From Selenomonas sputigena_A (GTDB lineage Bacteria > Bacillota > Negativicutes > Selenomonadales > Selenomonadaceae), in NCBI RefSeq assembly GCF_051603425.1, contig NZ_CP194411.1:1860001-1924000 (forward strand): a stretch of 64,000 nucleotides of DNA, written 5' to 3'. Numbering within the stretch: position 1 is the stretch's first letter; each line of letters starts with the position of its first letter. Shown here piece by piece: positions 36,213-44,786 of this stretch. A program made the position numbers and the translations under genes. The notes below the pieces were generated by a model. It had not been told where the DNA came from and ran no database searches. It worked only from the letters and a program-made list of their open reading frames with translations.

Positions 36213-36605
36213 GTGGCAGTAAAGAAAACGACGCGGACGAAGAAAAGAGACCGCAAGAACATCGAATATGGCGTTGCACATATCAGCTCCACTTTCAACA
36301 ACACGATCGTCACGCTGACGGACAAGAGCGGCAATGCCCTCTCTTGGGCGAGCGCGGGCGGCCTCGGCTTCCGCGGCTCCCGTAAGAGCACGCCTTTTGC
36401 AGCGCAGATGGCGGCAGAGGTTGCGGCGAAGGCCGCGATGGAACACGGCCTGAAGCAGGTCGAGGTCTATGTCAAGGGTCCGGGCGCCGGCCGCGAGGCT
36501 GCGATTCGTTCCTTGCAGGCAACGGGCCTCGAGGTCAACATGATCAAGGACGTTACCCCGATTCCGCACAACGGCTGCCGTCCGCCGAAGCGCAGAAGAG
36601 TTTAA
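36213..36605 (+). CDS. rpsK: Small ribosomal subunit protein uS11
   Basis: A 130-residue S11 of the platform (HISSTFNNTIVTLTDKSGN, GPGAGREAAIRSLQ, GCRPPKRRRV). Start GTG 36213 after GGGAGG. Confidence 0.97.
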   Translation: MAVKKTTRTKKRDRKNIEYGVAHISSTFNNTIVTLTDKSGNALSWASAGGLGFRGSRKSTPFAAQMAAEVAAKAAMEHGLKQVEVYVKGPGAGREAAIRSLQATGLEVNMIKDVTPIPHNGCRPPKRRRV

Positions 36606-36623
36606 TGGAGGTGCAGAAGAAAT

Positions 36624-37217
36624 ATGGCAATTGATAGAGTCGCTTCCCTCAAAAGGTGCCGCGCTCTCGGCATCGAGCCGGGCATGGTCGGCATCAGCCG
36701 CCAGTCCAAGCGTCAGCCGCGCCGCCAGGCTCGCAAGGTCAGCGAGTACGGCATGCAGCTCAAGGAAAAGCAAAAGGCGAAGTTCATCTACGGTGTTCTT
36801 GAGAAGCAGTTCCGCAAGTATTATGAGAAGGCGAAGACGATGCCCGGTGTTACGGGTGAAAACCTTCTCGGCCTTTTGGAGCGCCGCATCGACAACGTCG
36901 TGTATCGCCTCGGCCTTGCCCAGACGCGCAAGCAGGCGCGCCAGCTCGTGACGCATGGACATATTCTCGTGAACGGCAAGCGCCTCGACATCCCATCCGC
37001 GCTGATCAAGGCGGAGGACGAGATCACGATTGACGAGAAGAGCCGTTCCAATGCTTTCTTCAAGTCCTTGGCGGAGAATTACAACTCCCTGAGCGTCCCC
37101 GCATGGCTTTCGGCCGACGGCGCAAAGCTCAGCGGCACGGTCACGCGCTTCCCGAACCGCGATGAGATCGACGTTCCCGTGAATGAGCAGGCTATCGTCG
37201 AGCTGTACTCCAGATAA
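36624..37217 (+). CDS. rpsD: Small ribosomal subunit protein uS4
   Basis: A 197-residue S4, primary 16S binder and part of the mRNA entry. The S4 domain spans LERRIDNVVYRLGLAQTRKQARQLVTHGHILVNGKR. The N-terminal Cys cluster of zinc-binding S4 is absent, so this is the C- type. Confidence 0.96.
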   Translation: MAIDRVASLKRCRALGIEPGMVGISRQSKRQPRRQARKVSEYGMQLKEKQKAKFIYGVLEKQFRKYYEKAKTMPGVTGENLLGLLERRIDNVVYRLGLAQTRKQARQLVTHGHILVNGKRLDIPSALIKAEDEITIDEKSRSNAFFKSLAENYNSLSVPAWLSADGAKLSGTVTRFPNRDEIDVPVNEQAIVELYSR

Positions 37218-37270
37218 TCTCTTGATGAATATTGTCATTGCATGAGAATTATGGAGGAGGGTTATCCCAG

Positions 37271-38230
37271 ATGATCGAGATCGAGAAGCCAAAGATCGAG
37301 ATAGTAGAAATCAGCGAAGATAATCGTTATGGGAAGTTCGTCTGCGAGCCTTTGGAGCGTGGCTACGGCACGACCCTCGGCAACAGCCTGCGGCGCATCC
37401 TCTTGTCGTCCTTGCCGGGCGCCGCGATCACTTCAATCCGTATCGACGGCGTTCTGCATGAGTTTTCCACGATTCCGGGCGTCCGGGACGATGTGACGAA
37501 CATCGTGCTGAACCTCAAGTCGCTCTGCCTCAAGATGCACAGTGAGGAGCCGCATGCTCTGCGCCTTGACATCACAGGCGAGAAAGAGGTCACAGCGGCG
37601 GACATCGTCACTGACCCCGATGTGGAGATCTTGAATCCCGAGCTTCATATCGCGACGCTCAACGAGGACGGCGAACTGCATATGGAGATGATGGTCGAGC
37701 GCGGCAAGGGCTATGTGGCCGCTGAGAAGAACAAAAAAGCCGATCATGTCATCGGTGTCATTCCCATCGATTCCATTTTTTCACCGATTCAGCGTGTGAA
37801 CTACACGGTGCAGGACACCCGCGTGGGAAATGTCACGGACTATGACAAGCTGATCCTCGAGGTCTGGACGGATGGCTCCATCCGCCCGGAGGAGGGTGTA
37901 AGCCGTGCGGCGGGCATCCTCATCTCCCATTTCAAGCTTTTCCAGAACATGGCAGGCATTCCTGAAATCGAGGAGGAGGAGGAGATTTCTTCCCCTGAGC
38001 CTGAAGAGCCGGACGCCTCGAAGGTGTTGGAGATGACGATCGAGGATCTCGACCTTTCCGTCCGTTCCTTCAACTGCTTGAAGCGCGCGAACATCAATAC
38101 GGTAGAGGATCTCGTCTCCAAGACGGAAGAGGATATGATGAAGGTCAGGAACCTTGGCAGGAAATCCCTGGAAGAGGTCAAGAAGAAGCTTGAGGAACTT
38201 GACTTGTCATTGAAGAAAGAAGAAGAATAA
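37271..38230 (+). CDS. rpoA: RNA polymerase alpha subunit
   Basis: A 319-residue alpha subunit: N-terminal assembly domain (PLERGYGTTLGNSLRRILLSSLPGAA) and C-terminal DNA-contacting domain (LDLSVRSFNCLKRANINTVEDL), with an acidic linker. ATG 37271 is used; it follows GGAGGAGGG, and an in-frame ATG at 37232 would add unrelated residues. Confidence 0.97.
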   Translation: MIEIEKPKIEIVEISEDNRYGKFVCEPLERGYGTTLGNSLRRILLSSLPGAAITSIRIDGVLHEFSTIPGVRDDVTNIVLNLKSLCLKMHSEEPHALRLDITGEKEVTAADIVTDPDVEILNPELHIATLNEDGELHMEMMVERGKGYVAAEKNKKADHVIGVIPIDSIFSPIQRVNYTVQDTRVGNVTDYDKLILEVWTDGSIRPEEGVSRAAGILISHFKLFQNMAGIPEIEEEEEISSPEPEEPDASKVLEMTIEDLDLSVRSFNCLKRANINTVEDLVSKTEEDMMKVRNLGRKSLEEVKKKLEELDLSLKKEEE

Positions 38231-38244
38231 GTGAGGGAAAAACC

Positions 38245-38583
38245 ATGAGCTACAGAAAATTAGGGCGTAACTCGAGTGCCCGCAAGGCACTCTTCCGCAG
38301 CATCCTGGCCTCCTTCTTCAAGCATGAGCGCATCGAGACGACGGAAGCGAAGGCGAAGGAAATTCGCGGCCTCGCTGAAAAGCTCATCACGCTGGCAAAG
38401 CGTGGTGACCTTTCCGCTCGACGTCAGGCGATTGCCGATCTTGGCGATGAAGAAGCAGTAAGGAAGCTCTTTAGCGATATTGCAGGCAAGTATACGGACC
38501 GTCAGGGTGGCTACACGCGCATCCTGAAGCTCGGCCCCCGTCGCGGCGATGCCGCGCCGATGGCGCTTTTGGAGCTGGTCTGA
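38245..38583 (+). CDS. rplQ: Large ribosomal subunit protein bL17
   Basis: A 112-residue L17 (MSYRKLGRNSSARKALFRS, ending RRGDAAPMALLELV). Last gene of the long ribosomal cluster, followed by a strong terminator. Confidence 0.96.
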   Translation: MSYRKLGRNSSARKALFRSILASFFKHERIETTEAKAKEIRGLAEKLITLAKRGDLSARRQAIADLGDEEAVRKLFSDIAGKYTDRQGGYTRILKLGPRRGDAAPMALLELV

Positions 38584-38605
38584 GACTGGACTGAAAAAGA
38601 ATAGG

Positions 38606-38662
38606 AAAAGAGGCCGCAGCGCGGGAAGACAAACGTCTTTTGCGCGGCGGCCTCTTTTTTTT
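38606..38662 (+). terminator. Terminator of the ribosomal protein cluster
   Basis: A long GC-rich stem (AAAAGAGGCCGC... with ...GCGGCCTCTTTT) followed by a run of eight or more T residues, just after rplQ. Confidence 0.85.
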
Positions 38663-38791
38663 GCACGTATTGCTTTTTTCTGTAAAAAAACATAAAATAA
38701 AGAGAATGAATATCAAATACGGAAAGAGCAAAAAAGCACTTTCTGTCGCGATGAGAATTAAGGAAGCGCGATGGGAAAAGGAGGCGCCCAT

Positions 38792-39202
38792 ATGAAACTG
38801 GGGAAATTGAGGGTTGGCGTTACGGATATTTTGCTGCTGGCGCTGAATGCGTCATTTTTCATTGGAATCCAGACCGTGTTTTCGCCGTGCGAACCGCGTC
38901 CGGACGGCACGTGGATGACGTGCCACTGGGCAGGTGAAGCGCTTGCGGGGATTGCTGCGGTGCTCGTGGGGATCGCTGTGCTGCATCTGCTGATTCCGTC
39001 TGCGAAAATCAAACAGGGGCTGGCATTGGCTTCTATTCCCGTTTCCCTGCTGGCGATGTATTTGCCGGGGCATCTCGTCGATCTTTGCATGAAGGAGACG
39101 ATGCGCTGCCATACCCTGATGCAGCCGGCTGTCATGGCGATTTCTGCTTTGACCGTTCTGCTGGCTGTCGTGGATATCTATGTATATGGAAGGAGGGACT
39201 GA
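38792..39202 (+). CDS. DUF4418 family membrane protein
   Basis: A 136-residue protein with four predicted transmembrane segments (LLLALNASFFIGIQTVF, ALAGIAAVLVGIAVLHLL, LALASIPVSLLAMYL, VMAISALTVLLAVVDIYVY). The FSPCEP and MTCHW motifs between TM1 and TM2 and two more Cys match DUF4418 proteins, which often sit beside ABC export genes. ATG 38792 has AAGGAGG upstream. It is followed 2 bases later by an FtsX-like permease, so it is probably part of the same exporter operon. Function unknown. Confidence 0.75.
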   Translation: MKLGKLRVGVTDILLLALNASFFIGIQTVFSPCEPRPDGTWMTCHWAGEALAGIAAVLVGIAVLHLLIPSAKIKQGLALASIPVSLLAMYLPGHLVDLCMKETMRCHTLMQPAVMAISALTVLLAVVDIYVYGRRD

Positions 39203-39204
39203 CC

Positions 39205-40410
39205 ATGCGGTTTCCCCGCTTTCTGGCTGTAAGGAACTGCCGAAAGCGTTCTTCACGCTCTTTTGCTCTGGGGCTTGTGGCGGGCGTCCTCTCCTTGGTT
39301 CTTTTTGGCGGTTCGCTTATGATCATCAGCCTGCAGAACGGTCTGGCCCAATTCAAGGAAAGACTGGGGGCGGATGTCATTGTCCTTCCCCGGGAAGCGC
39401 AGCAGCAGGGAAGACTGGAAGGGGTGCTCGTACAGGGAATCCCTGCCAATTTCTATATGGAGGATTCCTGCCTGGCCGTACTGCGCCGGATGCCGGGCGT
39501 GGAGCGTGCCACGCCGCAGTTTTTTCTGGCTTCGGCCAATTCGGAATGCTGCTCCGTGCCCGTCCAGATCATCGGTTTTGATCCTGCAACGGACTTCACG
39601 ATCCAGCCATGGATTCATGAGAGCTTCAGCGGGTCTGTCGGACAGGGAGATATCCTCGTCGGCAGCGGCATTTCCGTACACCATGACCGGATGATAAAAT
39701 TCTACAATATTCCCTGCCGGGTCGTGGGACGTCTGAATCCCACAGGTACGGGTATGGATACTGCCGTCTACACCGATATGGATACGATTCGCACGATGAT
39801 GAAGAACGCGACGGATCTGAACTTTGATTATTTCAAGGATGTGCCGGCGGAACGGGCGATTTCCGCCGTGCTGCTCAAAACGGCGGAAGGATTCAGTCCG
39901 GAAGCTATGGCGGAGGCGATCAACCAGGAGTATCCGCAGCTTACGGCAAAACCGGCGCATGGCATGATCAGCAGCGTTGGCCAGGGACTCGGCGCTATAA
40001 CGGGAACCATCGGCGTCCTTCTTTTCATGGTCTGGCTCTTGTCTGCCATCATTCTTGTCGTCGCATTTCGCATGGTTGTGAACGAGAGGCGCAGGGAATT
40101 TGCTATTCTTCTGGTGGCAGGTGCAACTCGGGGGATGCTCGTTCGGATTGTCCTGCTGGAATCGCTCTTGGTATGCGCCATCGGCGCTGCCATTGGAATT
40201 TTTGCAGGCAGTGCTGTCATTTTGCCGTTTGCCGGGATGATCAAGACAAGCCTGGCGCGTCCGTACCTTTTGCCGGATGCCGTGAGCATTCTGCTGCTGG
40301 CCGCCGGCGCCTTTTTCGTCACAGTCGTTTCAGGTGCGCTTTCAGCGGCGTGGACAGTACGGCTCGTCGCCGATTCCGATGTGGGCATGATTTTGCGGGA
40401 GGATGGATGA
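39205..40410 (+). CDS. FtsX/MacB-type ABC transporter permease
   Basis: A 401-residue permease with one N-terminal transmembrane segment (about 20-42), a large extracytoplasmic domain (about 45-285), and three C-terminal segments in the FtsX fold (from GTIGVLLFMVWLLSAIILVV). The cytoplasmic NERRREFAILLVAGATR coupling motif contacts the ATPase. MacB/LolE-like permeases extract or export lipids, peptides or drugs; substrate here is unknown. GGAGGG precedes ATG 39205, and its stop overlaps the ATPase start. Confidence 0.85.
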   Translation: MRFPRFLAVRNCRKRSSRSFALGLVAGVLSLVLFGGSLMIISLQNGLAQFKERLGADVIVLPREAQQQGRLEGVLVQGIPANFYMEDSCLAVLRRMPGVERATPQFFLASANSECCSVPVQIIGFDPATDFTIQPWIHESFSGSVGQGDILVGSGISVHHDRMIKFYNIPCRVVGRLNPTGTGMDTAVYTDMDTIRTMMKNATDLNFDYFKDVPAERAISAVLLKTAEGFSPEAMAEAINQEYPQLTAKPAHGMISSVGQGLGAITGTIGVLLFMVWLLSAIILVVAFRMVVNERRREFAILLVAGATRGMLVRIVLLESLLVCAIGAAIGIFAGSAVILPFAGMIKTSLARPYLLPDAVSILLLAAGAFFVTVVSGALSAAWTVRLVADSDVGMILREDG

Positions 40411-41090
40411 TGGAGCTTCGGGCAGAAAAAATCAGCCGCGATTTTTTGCGGCAAAGTGCGGCTGAAGGTTTTTTCATGGCGCTGCAGGAAACGGATTTCC
40501 GCCTGTCCGCAGGCTCCCTGGTCGAGGTCACAGGACGCTCGGGCAGCGGCAAGAGCACGCTGCTCAGTATTCTCTCCGGCCTTATGAAGCCGGGGACAGG
40601 GCAGGTGTTCCTTGATGATAGGGAACTGTACCAACTCGATGAGGCCGAGCTTGCGCGTTTGCGAAACCGCCACATCGGTTTGGCGCCGCAGCGGCTTATG
40701 GCGCTTTCCAGCCTGACAGTATGGGAAAATATCCTGCTCCCTCGGCTTCTCTACGAAGAAGAGGAAAGCGTCCTTCCCTATGCGGCAGAACTTATGGAGC
40801 GGTTGGGAATCAAAGGGCTGAAGGGGGCGTATCCGCAGGAGTTGTCCGGCGGGGAGCTCAGGCGTGTGACGATTGCCCGCGCGATGGCATGCCGTCCGGA
40901 AATCCTTCTGATGGATGAGCCGACCGGCGATTTGGATGACGAGAGCACGCATCATGTTCTGTCCCTTCTGCGCGAGGCAGCGGACAACGGGCACGCCGTT
41001 CTCCTGGTGACGCATGAGCAGGAAGCGGCAAGGTATGCGGATCGGCTTTACAAAATGACGGCAGGGAAATTGACACTGCAGGAAGGATGA
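40410..41090 (+). CDS. ABC transporter ATP-binding protein (LolD/MacB type)
   Basis: A 226-residue ATPase. Walker A is GRSGSGKS, the signature LSGGE, Walker B ILLMDEPTGDLD and the switch His THE. It couples to the permease immediately upstream; the ATG shares a base with that gene's TGA. An in-frame ATG one codon earlier is possible. The operon ends at a bidirectional terminator at 41141. Confidence 0.88.
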   Translation: MELRAEKISRDFLRQSAAEGFFMALQETDFRLSAGSLVEVTGRSGSGKSTLLSILSGLMKPGTGQVFLDDRELYQLDEAELARLRNRHIGLAPQRLMALSSLTVWENILLPRLLYEEEESVLPYAAELMERLGIKGLKGAYPQELSGGELRRVTIARAMACRPEILLMDEPTGDLDDESTHHVLSLLREAADNGHAVLLVTHEQEAARYADRLYKMTAGKLTLQEG

Positions 41091-41140
41091 AATCTTCGTT
41101 TTGCTTTTGGACGGAAGATGCTTTTGAATTATGGGATACA

Positions 41141-41175
41141 AAAAAGAGGGCTGCAGGGGAGCAGTCCTCTTTTTG
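41141..41175. terminator. Bidirectional terminator between the ABC operon and purF
   Basis: A 14-bp stem with one G-T pair (41141-41154 with 41161-41174), A-rich on the left and T-rich on the right. Confidence 0.8.
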
Positions 41176-41181
41176 CGAGAG

Positions 41182-42651
41182 TCAGGCTTCGCGCACCTTG
41201 GATTCTTCCGGTTCGGCGTCGCCCTCGGCTTCGCTTTCGCTTTCCGAGAGTTTGCGCTCGAAACGATCCTTGTGCGTGTTTTGAGGGATGTTCGTCGGGT
41301 ATTCGCCGCTGAAGCAGGCGTGGCAGCATGGTATGCCGCCTGCGAGGGCGGGGAGCGATTCAAGCGGCAGATAGCCGAGGGTATCCGCGCCGACGATTTT
41401 CGTGATCTCCGCAAGCGTGTGGTGCGAGGCGACGAGGTTTTCGGAGGAATCGATGTCCGTGCCGTAGTAGCAGGGGTAGAGGAAGGGCGGCGCAGAGATG
41501 CGCAGGTGGACTTCCTTTGCACCGGCCTTGCGGACGAGATCCGTGATGCGTTTACTCGTTGTGCCGCGCACGATGGAATCGTCGATGAGCACGACCCTCT
41601 TTCCGTGGATGGTTTCGGCGATGGGACTGAGCTTTATGCGCACCTTGTCCATGCGGTTTTCCTGCCCGGGGGCGATGAAGGTGCGGCCGATGTATTTGTT
41701 CTTGATCAGACCGATGCCGTAGGGGATGCCCGAGGCACGGCTGTAGCCAAGCGCCGCGTCAAGTCCGGAATCCGGCACGCCGATGACGACGTCGGCTTCG
41801 ACCGGGTGCTTGGCTGCAAGGATTTCACCGGCACGCGTCCTGGCGGCATGAATGGAAACGCCGTCGAGGATGGAATCGGGGCGCGCGAAGTAGATGTATT
41901 CGAATACACAGGATTTTCTGGGCTTCGTATGACAGTGTTCAAGACGGCTCTCCATGCCGCGCTGTGTAAAGACGAGGATTTCGCCGGGCAGCAAATCGCG
42001 CTCGAAGGTCGCGCCGACAGCGCCGAGGGCGCAGCTTTCCGAGGCGATCACCCATGCGCCATCGGGCATTTTGCCGTAACACAGGGGGCGGAAGCCCTGC
42101 GGGTCGCGCACGGCGATGAGCTTCTTGCTCGACATCAGACACAGCGAATAAGCGCCCTCAAGAAGGCGCATGGCCTGGCTTACGGCCTCCTCGATCGAGG
42201 GGCTTTTGAGACGTGCCTGGGTGATGAGATAGGCGATGATTTCTGTGTCGATCGTTGTATGAAAGATGGCGCCGGAGAGCTCGAGCCTGTCGCGCAGGAT
42301 ATCGGCATTGCTGAGATTGCCGTTGTGCGCGAGCGCCATTTTGCCTTTCTGGTGGTTGATCGCGAGCGGCTGGCAGTTGCGGCGGCTCGTTGCGCCCGTT
42401 GTGCCGTAGCGCACATGGCCGATTGCCATCTGCCCCTCGGGAAAACGTCCGAGGATTTCCTGCGAGAAGACGTCGCTGACAAGTCCGAGATCTTTGTGCG
42501 AGGAAAAGATGCCGTCGTCGTTCACCGTGATGCCGCAGCTCTCCTGGCCGCGGTGCTGCAGCGCGTAAAGGCCGTAATACGTCATCGCGGCGACGTTCGT
42601 GGCATGGGGCGAAAACACGCCGAAGACGCCACATTCTTCATGTATGCTCAT
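41182..42651 (-). CDS. purF: Amidophosphoribosyltransferase
   Basis: A 489-residue enzyme of the first committed step in purine synthesis: PRPP plus glutamine to phosphoribosylamine. A short leader, MSIHEE, precedes the nucleophile Cys7 (CGVFGVF), which must be exposed by processing as in the Bacillus enzyme. The glutaminase part has RYGTTG and NGNLSNA; the PRPP site is VVLIDDSIVRGTTSKR. Two distal Cys (CCHACFSGEYP) fit the iron-sulfur type. The C-terminal tail is unusually acidic and Ser/Glu-rich. It stands alone, with no other pur gene adjacent. AGGAGG precedes ATG 42651. Confidence 0.95.
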   Translation of the reverse strand: MSIHEECGVFGVFSPHATNVAAMTYYGLYALQHRGQESCGITVNDDGIFSSHKDLGLVSDVFSQEILGRFPEGQMAIGHVRYGTTGATSRRNCQPLAINHQKGKMALAHNGNLSNADILRDRLELSGAIFHTTIDTEIIAYLITQARLKSPSIEEAVSQAMRLLEGAYSLCLMSSKKLIAVRDPQGFRPLCYGKMPDGAWVIASESCALGAVGATFERDLLPGEILVFTQRGMESRLEHCHTKPRKSCVFEYIYFARPDSILDGVSIHAARTRAGEILAAKHPVEADVVIGVPDSGLDAALGYSRASGIPYGIGLIKNKYIGRTFIAPGQENRMDKVRIKLSPIAETIHGKRVVLIDDSIVRGTTSKRITDLVRKAGAKEVHLRISAPPFLYPCYYGTDIDSSENLVASHHTLAEITKIVGADTLGYLPLESLPALAGGIPCCHACFSGEYPTNIPQNTHKDRFERKLSESESEAEGDAEPEESKVREA

Positions 42652-42707
42652 TCCAAAAATCCTCCTGCTTGAGGGATGCGCAAATGGCGCGGTAATTCTT
42701 CTCTTAC

Positions 42708-42736
42708 ATCCTACACCACGAGAAAAATCATGTCAA
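42708..42736 (-). promoter_or_regulatory. Promoter of purF
   Basis: Reading leftward: TTGACA (42736-42731), 17-base spacer, TAGGAT (42713-42708). No PurR or guanine-aptamer sequence was recognised between it and purF. Confidence 0.65.
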
Positions 42737-42797
42737 TCATTCTGTATACAAAAAACTTGGCAGGAATTTCGATGGGTGGTGTCGAAAAGGAATTGTG

Positions 42798-42826
42798 TTG
42801 GACTATGTATGGGCTCTTTTTATATT
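42798..42826 (+). promoter_or_regulatory. Promoter of the tpsB gene
   Basis: TTGGAC (42798-42803), 17-base spacer, TATATT (42821-42826), about 58 bases before the ATG. Confidence 0.6.
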
Positions 42827-42884
42827 TGCCCGGCCCAGTGAAATCGAATTTTGCATATTTTTAATTAAAAGGGAGATTTTTTGT

Positions 42885-44525
42885 ATGAAAAACAGGCTAT
42901 ATCATACGTTGACGAGGGCGGTGCTCATGGGTGTTGTCGCGAGCACGGCAGCCGTGCCGGCTTATGCTGCATCCTCGCTCTCGAAGCCTGGCCAGGACAT
43001 CGAGACAACACGGCCTGAGGCCCAGGCGGATGTGGAAAACAAGACGAAGCAGCCGAAGGTATCGGGCGAGGCGAAGTTCATGGTCAAGAATATCCAGCTC
43101 GATGCGGAGGAACTGGAGCTTGACAAGAATGATTTGAAGGAAATCCTGATCGGCTATGTCGGCAAGGAGGCTTCGCTCAACGACCTAGAAGGTCTGCAGA
43201 GGAAGCTTACCTCGTACTGTCGTTCGCACGGGTATCCCGCTGCGGCGGCATATCTCCCGGAACAGGAATCCAAAGACGGCAATGTTCTGCTCAAGATCAT
43301 TCCCGGGCGCTATGGAGAAGTGCATCTTGACAACAAGGGCAAGATGAAGAATGAGACGGCGGAGAGCTTCCTGCATGGGCTGAAACAAGGCGAAATCATC
43401 ACGAGCAAGAGTCTTGAGACGGCGCTTTATTCCATCAGTGATGTCAGCGGCGCGAGAGCCGTCGGTACGCTGAGCGCGGGCAAGGGCTTCGGCACGAGCG
43501 ATGTGACGGTGCACATCGAGCCGGGCAAGCCGTCCACGACGGTTCTCTATGTCGAGAATTACGGCAGTGAGAATACGGGACGCTACCGCTACGGCCTGCA
43601 GCATACGGCGTATGATATCGACGGCTCCGGTGCGAAGGCGAATGTCGGTGTTTTGATTTCCAACCAGAGTTTGCACAACTATTACGCAAACTATGAAATG
43701 CTCGTCGGCCATGGCGGCACGACGCTCGGCATTGGCTACAGCCGTATGGACTACACGGTTGGCGGCAGCCTGCGCGCCCTTGGATCGCATGGTACGGCGG
43801 ATACGATCAGCGTATTCGGCAGCAGCCCGATTTATCATACATCAAATGAACAGCTCAAGTTCACCTATGGCTATGACTACCGCAAGCTCAAGGATGATCT
43901 CGATGCTTTCGCGGGCTTGGCGGACAGCGAGAAGCACTCGCACAGCGTCCACGTCGGGCTGGAGGGATCGTGGCTCAACCGCGATTCAGGGACAAATCTG
44001 AATTACTCCTTGACGCTCACGGGCGGCACGCTCGGCGCAGATTCGGAATATGCGGAGCGACTGACCGAGCTTTCGGGCACGGACGGCAGCTATGCCAAGG
44101 CAGAGGCGAAGCTTACGATGGTACAGACGCTCGGGCATCAGGCCGATGTGATGGTAAAGCTTTCCGGACAGAAGGCCTCGAAGCACCTCGACAGCTCCGA
44201 GCAGATGTATCTTGGCGGCGCGAATGCTGTACGCGCCTATGGGCAAGGTGCGGGAACCGGCGATGACGGTGTGCTCGGTACGGTCGAGTTCCGCCTCTAT
44301 ACGGATGTTCCGGGACTTGTTGTGAGCACGTATTTCGATATAGGGCATGTTTCCTCGAGCGCTTATAGCGACACGCTCAAGGGCTGGGGCATCGGGCTTG
44401 CCTACAATGCCCCCGGCGATTGGTTTGCACGAATCGATTACGCGCGCCGCATCGGCCTGGGCGATTACGAGAGCCTCCTGACCGACCGTGCGCGCCTCTG
44501 GTTCCTCGTAGGAAAGATCTGGTAA
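42885..44525 (+). CDS. ShlB/FhaC/HecB-family two-partner secretion translocator (TpsB)
   Basis: A 546-residue outer-membrane protein. A signal peptide (MKNRLYHTLTRAVLMGVVAS, cut after AYA) is followed by a short linker, a POTRA-like domain (about 60-150; KFMVKNIQLDAEEL and CRSHGYPAAAAYLPEQ), a second POTRA-like region, and a C-terminal 16-strand barrel region ending in an aromatic residue (FLVGKIW). TpsB proteins export and sometimes activate large TpsA adhesins or haemolysins. No TpsA gene is seen in the window. Its presence shows a diderm envelope. ATG 42885 follows GGGAGAT. Confidence 0.88.
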   Translation: MKNRLYHTLTRAVLMGVVASTAAVPAYAASSLSKPGQDIETTRPEAQADVENKTKQPKVSGEAKFMVKNIQLDAEELELDKNDLKEILIGYVGKEASLNDLEGLQRKLTSYCRSHGYPAAAAYLPEQESKDGNVLLKIIPGRYGEVHLDNKGKMKNETAESFLHGLKQGEIITSKSLETALYSISDVSGARAVGTLSAGKGFGTSDVTVHIEPGKPSTTVLYVENYGSENTGRYRYGLQHTAYDIDGSGAKANVGVLISNQSLHNYYANYEMLVGHGGTTLGIGYSRMDYTVGGSLRALGSHGTADTISVFGSSPIYHTSNEQLKFTYGYDYRKLKDDLDAFAGLADSEKHSHSVHVGLEGSWLNRDSGTNLNYSLTLTGGTLGADSEYAERLTELSGTDGSYAKAEAKLTMVQTLGHQADVMVKLSGQKASKHLDSSEQMYLGGANAVRAYGQGAGTGDDGVLGTVEFRLYTDVPGLVVSTYFDIGHVSSSAYSDTLKGWGIGLAYNAPGDWFARIDYARRIGLGDYESLLTDRARLWFLVGKIW

Positions 44526-44598
44526 TTTTATACGTTCCGTTCTGTACTGTTCCCCTCTCTTGCCGGCAAGCGTCGTGTAGGGGCCGGGAGCAGGGCAT

Positions 44599-44656
44599 AA
44601 AAAAGGGACTGTTGCACGAAGGTAAATTTATCTTTGTACAACAGTCCTTCTTTTCG
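44599..44656 (+). terminator. tpsB terminator, CTGTTGCA hairpin family
   Basis: AAAAAGGGACTGTTGCACG pairs imperfectly with TGTACAACAGTCCTTCTTTT across an A/T-rich centre. It ends tpsB and lies just left of the intact insertion sequence. Confidence 0.7.
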
Positions 44657-44711
44657 TATAGGGGCAGATCGGCGAAACAACGGTAACGAAAACTTGCACC
44701 TCTACAGAAAT

Positions 44712-44762
44712 AGGGCACACGAATAAGGACGATTGCAATGCTCGCCCTTATTCGTGTGCCCT
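44712..44762. terminator. Hairpin at the transposase 3' end
   Basis: A 20-bp stem with one G-T pair (44712-44731 with 44743-44762). It may stop read-through into or out of the transposase gene. Confidence 0.65.
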
Positions 44763-44786
44763 TATTTGTTTCTTTCCGACGTCTTC

